A stretch of 64,000 nt of DNA from CAJQLB01 sp905479065 (GTDB taxonomy: Bacteria > Bacteroidota > Bacteroidia > Flavobacteriales > Flavobacteriaceae), in contig OX044364.1 of NCBI GenBank assembly GCA_943846735.1, positions 2,542,001-2,606,000 on the forward strand. The letters are read 5' to 3'. Shown in pieces: positions 8,323-17,674 of the stretch; the first letter of the stretch is position 1, and each line of letters starts with the position of its first letter. Position numbers and translations under genes: made by a program. The notes under the pieces are model-generated. The model was not told the DNA's origin. It did no database searches and worked only from the letters and a program-made list of their open reading frames with translations.

Positions 8323-9865
8323 TTCCAGGTTGCTTTAATTTCCAGTTTGTTTTTTCTTTTTCTTTATCTACCATTTTTTTGACATCTGCCAATAACCGTT
8401 TAGCGTCATAGATGATCCCATCTTTTATGGTGTATTTCACGCCTCCTACTCTAACCACCTCGTTGTCATCAGTCAATTTTATAGCACCAGTACCGTACAA
8501 TACCTTTAAATTTACAAGAGGATTTTCTTCTACAATTACGAAATCAGCTAATTTTCCAATTTGTACAGATCCTATTTTATCATCCCAACCCAAAGCTTCT
8601 GCACCGTTTAAAGTGGCGGCCCTTATTACCTCTAATGGATGAAATCCTGCCTCACGTAACAATTCCAATTCTCTTGGATAAGAGAAGCCATAAAGTTGGT
8701 AAATAAATCCTGAGTCAGTTCCAACTGCTACGCGACCGCCTCTATTTTTGTATTCATTAATAAAGGTCATCCACAATTTAAAATTCTTTTTCCAAGCAAC
8801 TTCTTGTTCGGTACCCCAGTAGTGCCAATAACTACCGTGACTAATTTTGCTGGGTTCATAAAATTTCCAAAGTGATGGCATTGTATAGTCTTCATGCCAT
8901 TCAGCTCGGCGTGCACGCTGTAAATCGCGACTCGCTTCATAAATATTGAAAGTGGGATTTAATGTGTAATCTAATTTTAATAACTCATTCATGACACTAT
9001 TCCAATGATCTGAATAAGGTTCAGCAGCTTGTTCCCATAATTTACCAGCTTCTTCAAAGCGATGTTGCTCGTTTTGGTAATTGTAATCTAGCGGGTAGTT
9101 TTGAATGGTGCGATCATAAAAGAGTGCCTCTGGTAAACCATACCAATGTTCCATAGAGGTCATACCAGCTCTTGCAGAGTGCAAAACATTCCATCGAGCA
9201 ACACTTAATTGTGCATGATGTGCTGTTGATCGCAAGCCAAGTTTTTTATTCTCATCAAGTGCCGCTATCATAATATCTGGCTCTGCTCCAAAAAACTTTA
9301 TACCATCAGCACCGTTTTTAGCATTTTGTCTAACCCATTCTCTTGCCATTTCTGGTGTACTAATAGGTTTTTTACTTCCAGAACCAAACCCAGTATATTC
9401 AAATATTCTTGGGGCTATAATTTCATTTGCAGCACTTTGTCGTTTCAATTCAATTGCATTTCTACCACTCGGTTGTTTGACTGTTGTGATGCCATGGGCC
9501 ATCCATAATTTAAAGACATATTCTGGACTTGCTCCTTGTGCTCCACCTCCAATATGGCCATGCATATCGATAAATCCCGGTAACAAGTACATGCCATTTG
9601 CATCTACTTCTTTTCCGCCTGATTTTAACTTGGGTCTTCTCGTTTCGTTAATTGGAACACCATCATATCCCACAATTTGCATATTAACAATGAGGTTGTT
9701 TTCTACGACAATATCCATGGGCCCTCTTGGCGGAGAGCCATCGCCATTAATGAGTGTAATTCCTCTAATTATTAATTGTGAGTAAGGTCCATCTCCACGA
9801 TAATCATCTTGGGCGAGTGCACTAAAACTGACGATAAATGATAATAAAATGATGAGCTTTTTCAT
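8312..9865 (-). CDS. Secreted amidohydrolase-superfamily enzyme
   Basis: A 517-residue metal-dependent hydrolase for the periplasm or outside. The signal peptide ends in A-L-A-Q near residue 18. The fold signature is complete: H102-G-H104 in PGFIDMHGH after the first strand, a Lys in GIKFFG, His in STAHHAQ, His in SMEHWYG, and Asp in VAVGTDSGF. The C-terminus returns to the small beta-domain with GKLADFVIVEENP. Imidazolonepropionase-like and peptidase-like members share this pattern, so the substrate is open. It begins 19 bases after the M14 carboxypeptidase ends, on the same strand, so the two are probably an operon for peptide or derivative breakdown. Confidence 0.9.
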   Translation of the reverse strand: MKKLIILLSFIVSFSALAQDDYRGDGPYSQLIIRGITLINGDGSPPRGPMDIVVENNLIVNMQIVGYDGVPINETRRPKLKSGGKEVDANGMYLLPGFIDMHGHIGGGAQGASPEYVFKLWMAHGITTVKQPSGRNAIELKRQSAANEIIAPRIFEYTGFGSGSKKPISTPEMAREWVRQNAKNGADGIKFFGAEPDIMIAALDENKKLGLRSTAHHAQLSVARWNVLHSARAGMTSMEHWYGLPEALFYDRTIQNYPLDYNYQNEQHRFEEAGKLWEQAAEPYSDHWNSVMNELLKLDYTLNPTFNIYEASRDLQRARRAEWHEDYTMPSLWKFYEPSKISHGSYWHYWGTEQEVAWKKNFKLWMTFINEYKNRGGRVAVGTDSGFIYQLYGFSYPRELELLREAGFHPLEVIRAATLNGAEALGWDDKIGSVQIGKLADFVIVEENPLVNLKVLYGTGAIKLTDDNEVVRVGGVKYTIKDGIIYDAKRLLADVKKMVDKEKEKTNWKLKQPGIKD

Positions 9866-9884
9866 GTGATAGTATTATAATTAA

Positions 9885-12440
9885 TTAATTTCGTTTTTTT
9901 GGAAGAATGATATGATTACCTAAAAATAGAGCATTTAAAAAAAGCTTGTTAGTTCCATACCAAGCTCCTCTAAAATTTGGGTTATCAGCAAACATAATGA
10001 CGCGACCTTGACCAATTGGACTTATGATGAGCGATGCCGAAGGTTTAAGGTAAGTATTCATGTTATTTTCAGAAATATAACCGTCAATATGTGGTTTTTT
10101 TGTGTATTTAGCAACTGTACCGTAGGCATTGGTGCTCGGAGCTAAAAAAACATTATTATTTTTATAGACAGGAACTAAATTATTGCGGTACCCAAAACCA
10201 ATAGGATGTGTTACATCTAAATTCACTTGATAAATTCCACCGCCCAGACGCTCTTTTCCTAAGTTCTCTCCTGCATCAACGTAAGGTAAACGATCGACAA
10301 GTTTTACTTCATCTTTTTTGTCTTTTGGTTTGGCCTTTTTAGTGAGCTTTTCTTTTACTAATTTTTTATCAACTACCCATTTTGAGGCAGAAGCAATTGT
10401 CACAAGAGTATTACCTTTAGCAATCCATTCTCTTAGTTTGTTCCGTTGAATGGAATCAAGTGTTTTATAATTACCAGAAACCATTACTAGAGTATTATAT
10501 TTATCTAAAGAAACGCGACCAAACCCATTCGTCTGAAGTTTTGTTATAGGCATATTGGTTCTGGTATCTAATAAGTGCCAAACTTCACCCGCTTCATAGC
10601 TGTTTACTCCATCACCAACAAGTATTGCTGCTTTTGGTTTTTTTAGGGCTCTAAAATTGTTGCTTCCTAAATCTATTCCTTTAATGCTGAACCCTGTATT
10701 AGCCGAATATATTGGCACATTGAATTTCTCTTGAGCCTGTTTTACAATTTCATAAACTTTGTCTATTGAAAGCTTTTGTTGTTTGGTTACAGGAATCATT
10801 ATACTTCCATAATTGAAGTCTTTGTTTCCAACATTTGTCTTGCTTGAAAAGGGTTTAAACGCTGAGGCAGCTATGATGCCTTTTGATTGCATGTAATGTA
10901 ATGCTGAAGGGGCATAATAGTCATCCCAATCCATGATGTAAGCATAGTCACTTTTGGGAACAGGGGTAACGCTATTCAGAGATTCTGTTGAAATAATTTG
11001 TTCTCCAAGATTAGCTGCTTTTAATCCACGATATTTCATGTTATAAAAATTTGCAACACTCCAAGCAGATGCATCATAAAATACGCTATCACGGTATTTA
11101 CTGTAGGTTTCAAACATGGTTTGAACCATACGACGTTGAGGTTGTTTTAATGGTACTGTAAATTTAGTTCCGTTTTTGTATACTTTAATTTTGTGTTTTA
11201 AGAGATAGTCAACAAAAGCTTTATTTCTATTGTTGTCATATGCATCACCAAATTCATAAGCTGCAAATCCTGTGGGCGCTTTTTTTGATATTGCCGTTTT
11301 AAAAAATCTTTGCTGATACTCTCTCAAAAATGCTTTATTTTCAACAGAAGCTTTAATTGTAGCAAAACTAGATACAAATTGGTTTCTAATTGTAAAAGCG
11401 AATGACATTGTACCATAATCTGTATCTTGAAGATGACCTCTTGAACTTGCTTGCTCAAACAAAAGTGCTAAACCACCTTGTAAATCTGGATATGATGAAC
11501 CGTAACCAGGATAAGTGCCATCAAATGATTCTTTAGTGTAATAGAACGACCCAATATCATCTAGGGCGCTTACAAAATAAGGAGCAAATAAGTTATTCAA
11601 ATCTTCATAATTTTCCTCAGGCATAATTGGATCAAGAGATCCAATAGGTTTCATAGGTTCAAAAAAATGGTTGCTATTTGTTCCCATTTCGTGAAAATCA
11701 GTAACAACATTTGGATACCATTTGTGATACCATTTTAATTTTCCTTGACTTTCAGGGTGAACAGCTAATAACCAATCTCTATTTAAATCAAACCAGTAGT
11801 GATTCGTTCTTCCTCTAGGCCATGTTTCATTGTGTTCGGCGTCAGCACCATCAGAAACTATTTGTTTAGCAAGAAATTGATTCGCCCATTGTGTATGACG
11901 GTCACGACCATCAGGATTGATTGTTGGATCTATAAATATGACTGAATTCTCCAAATAATTTTTTATTTCAGGATTATTGGATGCAACCAACGTATAAGCT
12001 GTAAGCAAGGCAGCTTCAGAACTTGAGGGTTCATTACCATGCACGTTGTATCCTAGTTGTATAAAAATTGGCAATTCTGCATAATTTTTAGGTGATTGAT
12101 TGGGATCAACAAATTTTAAATGTTCAGATTGAAGAGTTTCTAAATTGTTTAAATGTTCTGGAGCGGAAACACGGAGCATGACAAGCTTTCGCATTTCATG
12201 AGTGTGACCATATACTTCTATCTCAGCACGATCAGATAATTCTGCTAGTTTAGTGAAATAGGCAACAATTAAATCATGTCTTGTGTGTTGCGCACCAATA
12301 GGCCTTCCTAAAAATTCTTCAGGTGATGGAATATCAGGATTAAAGGGAGCTTTGTTTTTTAAAAAGTAATCTTGTGCGACTATTGGATTTATTGTGAGTA
12401 CAGCAAAGAGTGCTAGCAAAATAGGCGGAAAGGATTTCAT
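9885..12440 (-). CDS. Secreted M14-family zinc carboxypeptidase
   Basis: An 851-residue exported metallopeptidase. Residues 1-22 are a signal peptide ending in V-A-Q. The M14 domain occupies about residues 40-390: zinc ligands His134 and Glu137 in H-G-N-E, substrate-binding Asn220-Arg221 in DLNRDW, third ligand His250 in TDFHEMG, and catalytic Glu329 in LLFEQ. The C-terminal half (about 400-851) holds a conserved tail with a class I glutamine-amidotransferase-like look (AAILVGDG, NTLVMVSGNY) that is common in large bacteroidotal M14 proteins. It removes C-terminal residues from peptides. It is the first gene of a two-gene unit with the amidohydrolase. Confidence 0.92.
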   Translation of the reverse strand: MKSFPPILLALFAVLTINPIVAQDYFLKNKAPFNPDIPSPEEFLGRPIGAQHTRHDLIVAYFTKLAELSDRAEIEVYGHTHEMRKLVMLRVSAPEHLNNLETLQSEHLKFVDPNQSPKNYAELPIFIQLGYNVHGNEPSSSEAALLTAYTLVASNNPEIKNYLENSVIFIDPTINPDGRDRHTQWANQFLAKQIVSDGADAEHNETWPRGRTNHYWFDLNRDWLLAVHPESQGKLKWYHKWYPNVVTDFHEMGTNSNHFFEPMKPIGSLDPIMPEENYEDLNNLFAPYFVSALDDIGSFYYTKESFDGTYPGYGSSYPDLQGGLALLFEQASSRGHLQDTDYGTMSFAFTIRNQFVSSFATIKASVENKAFLREYQQRFFKTAISKKAPTGFAAYEFGDAYDNNRNKAFVDYLLKHKIKVYKNGTKFTVPLKQPQRRMVQTMFETYSKYRDSVFYDASAWSVANFYNMKYRGLKAANLGEQIISTESLNSVTPVPKSDYAYIMDWDDYYAPSALHYMQSKGIIAASAFKPFSSKTNVGNKDFNYGSIMIPVTKQQKLSIDKVYEIVKQAQEKFNVPIYSANTGFSIKGIDLGSNNFRALKKPKAAILVGDGVNSYEAGEVWHLLDTRTNMPITKLQTNGFGRVSLDKYNTLVMVSGNYKTLDSIQRNKLREWIAKGNTLVTIASASKWVVDKKLVKEKLTKKAKPKDKKDEVKLVDRLPYVDAGENLGKERLGGGIYQVNLDVTHPIGFGYRNNLVPVYKNNNVFLAPSTNAYGTVAKYTKKPHIDGYISENNMNTYLKPSASLIISPIGQGRVIMFADNPNFRGAWYGTNKLFLNALFLGNHIILPKKRN

Positions 12441-12660
12441 AAGAGGTGTTTTTTAAATAAAAATCTTTTAAAAATAAGTAAAAAAAGATCTTCACAATAA
12501 AAATGAAATATATTTAACAGTTTCCAAGTATTTGTATTAGAGAAGTGGTACTTATAGAATTAAGCTAAACAATGAACTATAAAAAACCTGGGTAAGATTC
12601 TTTTAGTTAGTGTTGTAATTGGAAAGATATTTAGTGTTATAACCATGTCATTTTTATTTA

Positions 12661-12668
12661 TAATTTTG
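12661..12668 (+). promoter_or_regulatory. Promoter -7 element (TAATTTTG) upstream of DUF1684 gene
   Basis: A match to TAnnTTTG in the 270-base AT-rich gap between the divergent M14 and DUF1684 genes, 57 bases before the chosen ATG at 12726. No -33 TTG is seen. Confidence 0.4.
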
Positions 12669-12725
12669 TTTTAAGGTCATTCAAATAAATTGAAATGAAT
12701 ATATTGAGTATACATGATTTGTAAA

Positions 12726-13334
12726 ATGAAATTTATGAAGTCTATTATTATTGCGTTTGTATTTATTACGTATGCGTGTAATAATGGTAAAAGACCTATC
12801 GTTGGTGCAACTGATTTTCAGCGTGAGATGAATGCTAAATTTAAGGATGCAACAACATCACCGCTGTCTGCTTCAGATTTGAAAGTTTTTAAAAATCTTA
12901 AATTTTTTGAAGTGGACTCAACCTTTGTGGTTAAAGGAGTATTAAAGCGCACTCCAAATGCAGAATTTTTTGAAATGAAAACAACAACAAATCGTGTTTC
13001 CAGAGAACGTGTTTTTGGCATTATTACAATCAATTTACAAAATAAAATTTATCATTTGAATGTTTACCAAGGGGAGAAGAGTATGGAATCTACAGGTAAC
13101 GAAGACTACCTTTTTCTTCCATTCCTTGATGACACTAATGGTGAAGAAAGTTATGCAGGAGGGCGTTATTTAGATTTAATAATTCCAGAAGGAGACTCAA
13201 TTGTTATTAATTTTAATCAAGCCTATAATCCTTACTGCGACTACAATGAAAAATTTTCGTGTCCCCTCGTACCCAGAGAAAACTACATAGACATCCCTGT
13301 AAAGGCTGGATTAAAAAAATTTAAACATTATTAA
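12726..13334 (+). CDS. DUF1684-family lipoprotein
   Basis: A 202-residue lipoprotein of unknown function. The signal peptide ends in Y-A-C (lipobox Cys about residue 18). The start is uncertain among in-frame ATGs at 12714, 12726 and 12735; 12726 gives a normal n-region (MKFMK). The body carries the family hallmarks: an early beta domain with VKGVLKRTP, the G-G-R-Y-L-D-L motif, and a C-terminal motif NPYCDYNEKFSCPLVPRENY with two Cys. DUF1684 proteins are widespread and uncharacterised. Its TAA overlaps the convergent crcB stop codon on the palindrome TTAA at 13331-13334. Confidence 0.85.
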   Translation: MKFMKSIIIAFVFITYACNNGKRPIVGATDFQREMNAKFKDATTSPLSASDLKVFKNLKFFEVDSTFVVKGVLKRTPNAEFFEMKTTTNRVSRERVFGIITINLQNKIYHLNVYQGEKSMESTGNEDYLFLPFLDDTNGEESYAGGRYLDLIIPEGDSIVINFNQAYNPYCDYNEKFSCPLVPRENYIDIPVKAGLKKFKHY

Positions 13335-13702
13335 AGTTGCTTTGCAATGAAGAGGCCTGCAAAAACTGCCAGGAAGGCTAAAATAAAACTTCCAATAGTG
13401 TATAAAGCAAAATTTGTAAAATCACCTGATTTTAAAAACAAGTGATTTTCATAGGTGAAGGTTGAAAATGTGGTAAATCCACCACAAAAACCCGTAACCA
13501 ACAGTAACGTTTGATTCGCAGATAGTGTGTTGTTTTTGGCAGCAAATCCTAATATAATACCAATTAAAAGACTTCCACAAACATTGGAAAACATGGTACC
13601 CCATGGAAATCCTGAATCTGAGGAATTTAGTTGTATTCCAATGACGTAACGCAACGTGCTCCCAAAACCTCCGCCGATAAAAATAAGTAACAATTGTTTC
13701 AT
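13331..13702 (-). CDS. crcB: Fluoride ion channel FluC/CrcB
   Basis: A small membrane protein of 123 residues that forms dual-topology dimers and exports fluoride. Four hydrophobic segments are visible, with the hallmark GFCGGFTTFSTF in the third and an early GGGFGSTLRY (Arg and Gly-rich loop). Start Met at 13702 gives the usual MKQLLLIFIGGG N-terminus; an in-frame ATG at 13714 would add four residues. It has its own -7 element (13766-13773, minus strand), and a 17-bp palindrome covers the -33 region. It lies alone, not as the two-gene pair seen in some Gram-positives. No fluoride riboswitch was recognised. Confidence 0.92.
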   Translation of the reverse strand: MKQLLLIFIGGGFGSTLRYVIGIQLNSSDSGFPWGTMFSNVCGSLLIGIILGFAAKNNTLSANQTLLLVTGFCGGFTTFSTFTYENHLFLKSGDFTNFALYTIGSFILAFLAVFAGLFIAKQL

Positions 13703-13765
13703 AAAGATTGACATTAAACTTCTAGGAATAGGATTATTTAATAATTAATTATGTGTAAATAATCT

Positions 13766-13773
13766 CAAAGGTA
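13766..13773 (-). promoter_or_regulatory. Promoter -7 element (TACCTTTG, minus strand) for crcB
   Basis: The plus strand reads CAAAGGTA, a perfect reverse TAnnTTTG, about 60 bases upstream of the crcB start. The expected -33 position falls inside the palindrome at 13782-13798. Confidence 0.5.
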
Positions 13774-13781
13774 AGGATTTC

Positions 13782-13798
13782 ACTTTCTTTAAGAAAGT
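13782..13798. repeat. 17-bp palindrome (8-bp arms) in the crcB/M49 gap
   Basis: ACTTTCTT-T-AAGAAAGT is a perfect dyad with a one-base centre, too tight to be a stable hairpin but ideal for a dimeric regulator. It covers the predicted -33 region of the crcB promoter and lies 80 bases before the dipeptidyl-peptidase gene on the other strand. Confidence 0.5.
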
Positions 13799-13877
13799 TC
13801 TAAAATAATTTATTGAACTTTAAAAAATTCAATGAAATAATCTTATTTTAGACGACCTATTTATTAAAAAAAATAAA

Positions 13878-15914
13878 ATGAAATTTAAAGTAATTATTGT
13901 GGCTTTTTTAACGGTCACTATGTTCTGGTCTTGTAAGTCCGAAACATCAAATAGTATCAGTAGCAATGAGTTTATCGAGACTACAAGTAATGATTTTCCG
14001 TATTTTGTTGAACAATTTGCAGATTTAAAAATATTAAGATATCAGATTCCTGGTTGGAATGATCTTTCTTTAAAAGAGCAGAAGTTGGTTTATTATTTAA
14101 CACAAGCAGGCTTGTCTGGCCGCGATATTATGTGGAATATGAATTACAGACATAATTTAAAAATAAGAACTGCTTTGGAACAAGTTTATACGTCTTTTAG
14201 TGGTGATAAAAATACTGATAATTGGAACTCTTTTGAGGTGTATTTAAAACGTGTTTGGTTCAGTAATGGAATACATCATCATTACAGTAACGCCAAAATT
14301 AAACCAGCATTCTCAGAGGATTATTTAAAAAGCTTGTTAGATGAAACAAGTACGACTTTAGAGGGTGAGGCATTTGAAATTATTTTTAACGATAGAGATG
14401 CTAAAAAGGTAGACAAGTCTAAAAACGTTGATAACGTTTTGGCATCTGCTGTAAATTTTTATGGTGCTGATGTGACCACTGAAGACGTTGAGACATTTTA
14501 CGGGCAGTTTGAATCTTCGGATAGGCCTTTATCATATGGTTTAAATTCGATGTTAGTTAAGGAAAATGGTGTCTTAAAAGAGCGTGTCTATAAATCAGGG
14601 GGTTTATATGGTGAAGCAATTGTTGAAATCGTTAAATGGTTAAAATTAGCTCAAGGTGTCGCAGAAAACCAAGCTCAGGGAGAAGCTCTTGGACTACTTA
14701 TTGATTATTACAATACAGGAAGTTTACAAACATGGGATGATTACAATGTGGCATGGACAGCTGCTACCGAAGGTAATATTGACTATATAAATAGTTTTAT
14801 TGAAGTGTATAATGATCCTGTTGGTTACAGAGGTTCTTACGAAACAATTGTGCAAATAAAGGATTTTGATATGTCGGCAAAAATGGCGGTATTATCAGAA
14901 AATGCTCAATGGTTTGAAGATAATTCTCCACTGATGCAGGAACACAAAAAAGATAAGGTGGTTGGTGTAAGTTATAAAACAGTAAATGTTGCGGGCGAAG
15001 CCGGAGACGCATCACCTAGCACTCCAATAGGAGTTAATCTTCCTAATGCCAATTGGATTCGTGCCGAAGTTGGAAGCAAGTCAGTGTCTCTAGGCAATAT
15101 CATCAATGCTTATAATAATGCAGGAAGTAGTGGACGATTAAAAGAATTTGTTCATGATGACGAAGAGTATGAGTTGGAGAAAAAATATGGACAGTTGGGT
15201 GATAAGTTACACACAGCACTGCATGAGGTCGTGGGACATGCTTCTGGACAGTTAAATCCTGGTGTTGGAGAAACAAAAGAAACTTTAAAAAAATATGCTT
15301 CAACTTTAGAAGAAGGAAGAGCAGATTTAGTTGGTCTTTACTATTTATACAATCCAAAACTTCAAGAATTAGGCTTGGTTGATGATTGGAAGGCAGTAGG
15401 TAAAGCAGCTTTTGATGGATACATTCGTAATGGTTTAATGACCCAATTAATCAGATTAGAGTTGGGAGATGATGTTGAAGAAGCACACATGGTAAATAGA
15501 CAATGGGTATCGGCATGGGCATTTGAACAGGGTGAAGCTGACAATGTTATTGAAAAAATAACTAGAGATGAAAAAACCTATTATAATATCAATGATTATG
15601 ATAAACTTCACGAATTATTCGGTCAGCTTTTAAGGGAAACCCAGCGTATTAAATCTGAAGGTGATTACGATGCCGTGGAAGCGTTAGTAGAGGGATACGG
15701 CGTTAAGGTAAATCAAGCTATGCATGCTGAAGTCTTAGAGCGTAACAGGCAGTTTAAGTCAGCACCCTATAGTGGTTTTGTGAATCCTGTGCTTGTTCCT
15801 GAAATGGATTCAGAGGGCAACATTACCCAAATAGTCGTCAAACAACCAGTAGACTTTAAAAGTCAAATGCTCAGTTATTCAAAACAATTTGGCTTTTTAC
15901 CAGAAGTAAATTAA
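13878..15914 (+). CDS. Dipeptidyl-peptidase III (M49), lipoprotein
   Basis: A 678-residue zinc exopeptidase that releases dipeptides from the N-terminus of oligopeptides. A lipoprotein signal ends at Cys19 (F-W-S-C). The M49 zinc motif is H449-E-V-V-G-H454, the six-residue HExxGH form unique to this family, and the third ligand lies in E478-E479-G-R-A-D. The order of domains and length agree with bacteroidotal DPP III. Membrane anchoring places it in the periplasm or on the surface, next to other exported peptidases in this region. An intrinsic terminator follows 20 bases after the stop. Confidence 0.93.
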   Translation: MKFKVIIVAFLTVTMFWSCKSETSNSISSNEFIETTSNDFPYFVEQFADLKILRYQIPGWNDLSLKEQKLVYYLTQAGLSGRDIMWNMNYRHNLKIRTALEQVYTSFSGDKNTDNWNSFEVYLKRVWFSNGIHHHYSNAKIKPAFSEDYLKSLLDETSTTLEGEAFEIIFNDRDAKKVDKSKNVDNVLASAVNFYGADVTTEDVETFYGQFESSDRPLSYGLNSMLVKENGVLKERVYKSGGLYGEAIVEIVKWLKLAQGVAENQAQGEALGLLIDYYNTGSLQTWDDYNVAWTAATEGNIDYINSFIEVYNDPVGYRGSYETIVQIKDFDMSAKMAVLSENAQWFEDNSPLMQEHKKDKVVGVSYKTVNVAGEAGDASPSTPIGVNLPNANWIRAEVGSKSVSLGNIINAYNNAGSSGRLKEFVHDDEEYELEKKYGQLGDKLHTALHEVVGHASGQLNPGVGETKETLKKYASTLEEGRADLVGLYYLYNPKLQELGLVDDWKAVGKAAFDGYIRNGLMTQLIRLELGDDVEEAHMVNRQWVSAWAFEQGEADNVIEKITRDEKTYYNINDYDKLHELFGQLLRETQRIKSEGDYDAVEALVEGYGVKVNQAMHAEVLERNRQFKSAPYSGFVNPVLVPEMDSEGNITQIVVKQPVDFKSQMLSYSKQFGFLPEVN

Positions 15915-15933
15915 AAGGTATCAGTGAACAATT

Positions 15934-15970
15934 AAAAGACCTCAACGCGTTGCATTGAGGTCTTTTTTTT
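15934..15970. terminator. Bidirectional intrinsic terminator
   Basis: AGACCTCAA (15937-15945) pairs perfectly with TTGAGGTCT (15955-15963) around a nine-base loop, with an A-run before and a T-run after. It can stop the M49 gene on the plus strand and the small membrane protein gene on the minus strand. Confidence 0.9.
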
Positions 15971-15982
15971 TATGATAAGGTT

Positions 15983-16168
15983 TTAGCCTAGAAAAAACTT
16001 AATCGCAACGATAAACAATAAAAAGGAGATAAAAGCAATCAATACCCATACACTTCCTCGATAGTATTTTTTGTGGAGTTTGGTGTCTTTTTTGTAAGCC
16101 AAAATTAGAATGATGATGAAACATATGGCGAAAATTATACCAAAATAAATTTGACCGACACTGAACAT
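15983..16168 (-). CDS. Small two-helix membrane protein (61 aa)
   Basis: A 61-residue protein with two transmembrane segments (about 8-25 and 41-59) flanking a basic loop DTKLHKKYYRGS. The pattern, two helices around a K/Y-rich loop, matches a small conserved flavobacterial protein of unknown role. The gene call is supported by a perfect minus-strand -7 element at 16186-16193, only 17 bases upstream, and by the bidirectional terminator just beyond its stop. It is divergent from the MazG-like gene. Confidence 0.7.
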   Translation of the reverse strand: MFSVGQIYFGIIFAICFIIILILAYKKDTKLHKKYYRGSVWVLIAFISFLLFIVAIKFFLG

Positions 16169-16185
16169 AAATGTTTATTTTTATG

Positions 16186-16193
16186 CAAATTTA
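16186..16193 (-). promoter_or_regulatory. Promoter -7 element (TAAATTTG, minus strand)
   Basis: The plus strand reads CAAATTTA. It lies 17 bases upstream of the small membrane protein ATG at 16168, in a 35-base divergent gap. Confidence 0.5.
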
Positions 16194-16203
16194 ATTAAAT
16201 ACC

Positions 16204-16590
16204 ATGAAGAATAAAATAGAATCAGTAAAAGCGTTTCACGAAGCCTTTAAAATTGGATATCGTGATTCACCAAAAGCAGATTTAGGTTCAAGAGTAAATA
16301 CGTTGCGCTACAAATTAATGCGTGAGGAAAATGAGGAATATCTTGAAGCTGCAAGTGCCAATGATTTAGTTGAAGTTGCAGATGCGTTGGGAGATATGTT
16401 ATACATTTTGTGCGGGACAATCATAGAACATGGATTACAGCACAAAATTGATGAAGTTTTTGAAGAAATTCAGCGAAGTAATATGAGTAAATTAGGAGAG
16501 AATCAGCAACCGATTTATCGCGAGGATGGCAAGGTCCTCAAAGGACCAAATTACTTTAAGCCCAACATAAAAGATATCCTAAACAATTAA
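16204..16590 (+). CDS. MazG-like nucleoside triphosphate pyrophosphohydrolase
   Basis: A 128-residue all-alpha NTP pyrophosphatase, likely cleaving NTPs or dNTPs to the monophosphate and PPi, for example to clean damaged nucleotides. The metal-binding acidic motif is intact: REENEEYLEA (ExxE/E) on one helix and EVADALGDMLYI (E-x-x-D) on the next. The C-terminal part (GPNYFKPNI) is typical of short flavobacterial members. It converges on ilvE, and the two stop codons share TTAA at 16587-16590. Confidence 0.85.
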   Translation: MKNKIESVKAFHEAFKIGYRDSPKADLGSRVNTLRYKLMREENEEYLEAASANDLVEVADALGDMLYILCGTIIEHGLQHKIDEVFEEIQRSNMSKLGENQQPIYREDGKVLKGPNYFKPNIKDILNN

Positions 16591-17642
16591 ATTTTAACTC
16601 TCCATCCGTAATTGTCTTCGACTTTATTGGTTTGAATTGCTGTGATACGATTTTTAAGTAAATCAGCATAAGTGTTATCAAACTCTGGTATATGATAATC
16701 AATACCTCGAAAACCAAACGTAGAAATTGGAGATACCACAGCAGCTGTACCTGCACCAAACATTTCCCTTAATGTTCCAGCTTTTGAAGATGCAACAAGT
16801 TCAGAAACTGATATTTTTCTGATTTCAACAGAGATGCCTTCTTCCTCAGCAATTTTCAGAATACTTTTTCTGGTAATTCCATCTAAAATTCTATCATTTG
16901 TTGGAACAGTGATTAGGGTGTCTTTGATTCTAACAAAAATGTTCATAGCGCCAGCTTCTTCGATATATTCGTGTGAAGTATCATCTGTCCAAATGACTTG
17001 GTCATAGCCTTTTTTCAACGCTAATTGTGTTGGAAAAAATTGCCCAGCATAATTACCTCCTGCTTTTGCAAAACCAACACCTCCGTTTGCAGAGCGTGAA
17101 AACGTTTCCTCAATAAGAACCTTGACCTTTCCAGAGAAATAACTACCGCTAGGAGAAGTGGCTATGATAAACTTATATTCGTCTGCAGGAGAAGCGTGAA
17201 AACCTTGTCCACTAGCGAAAATGAAGGGTCTGATGTAGAGTGAACTACCAGGACTATTTGGTATCCAATCTTTGTCAACAGCTAATAATTTTTTTAAACC
17301 TTCTAGAAAAAACTCCTCTGGTATTTCTGGAATTGCTAGACGTTTAGCTGAAATATTTAACCTTTGTGCATTGTCTTTGGGTCGGAATAAAAAGATATTG
17401 TCATCAACATCTTTATAGGCTTTTAAACCTTCAAAAATAGACTGTCCATAATGAAATATTTTCGATGAAGGATCCAAAGTAATGGGTTGATAAGGCACAA
17501 TTTGCGGAATTTCCCAAGAGCTGTTTTTAAAATTACAAATCAACATGTGATCAGAAAAAATATTTCCAAAACTCAAATTATTGAAATCTACGCTTGATAA
17601 TCTTGAAGATTGTGTTGTGGTAATTTTGATATTGTCTTTCAT
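16587..17642 (-). CDS. ilvE: Branched-chain amino acid aminotransferase
   Basis: A PLP enzyme that performs the last step of leucine, isoleucine and valine synthesis and the first step of their breakdown. At about 351 residues it is of the longer eukaryote/Gram-positive type (BCAT2-like). The PLP lysine lies in FAKAGGNYAGQF. Other landmarks are FRPKDNAQRLN, LYIRPF near the substrate pocket, and the GTAAVVSP motif that holds the phosphate. Met at 17642 (MKDNIKI) is taken as start; in-frame ATGs at 17651 and 17654 are possible. A minus-strand -7 element lies at 17675-17682. It is divergent from the DUF4920 gene. Confidence 0.94.
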   Translation of the reverse strand: MKDNIKITTTQSSRLSSVDFNNLSFGNIFSDHMLICNFKNSSWEIPQIVPYQPITLDPSSKIFHYGQSIFEGLKAYKDVDDNIFLFRPKDNAQRLNISAKRLAIPEIPEEFFLEGLKKLLAVDKDWIPNSPGSSLYIRPFIFASGQGFHASPADEYKFIIATSPSGSYFSGKVKVLIEETFSRSANGGVGFAKAGGNYAGQFFPTQLALKKGYDQVIWTDDTSHEYIEEAGAMNIFVRIKDTLITVPTNDRILDGITRKSILKIAEEEGISVEIRKISVSELVASSKAGTLREMFGAGTAAVVSPISTFGFRGIDYHIPEFDNTYADLLKNRITAIQTNKVEDNYGWRVKI

Positions 17643-17674
17643 ATTTGTCATCATTTTGAATCACTTTGACGTTG

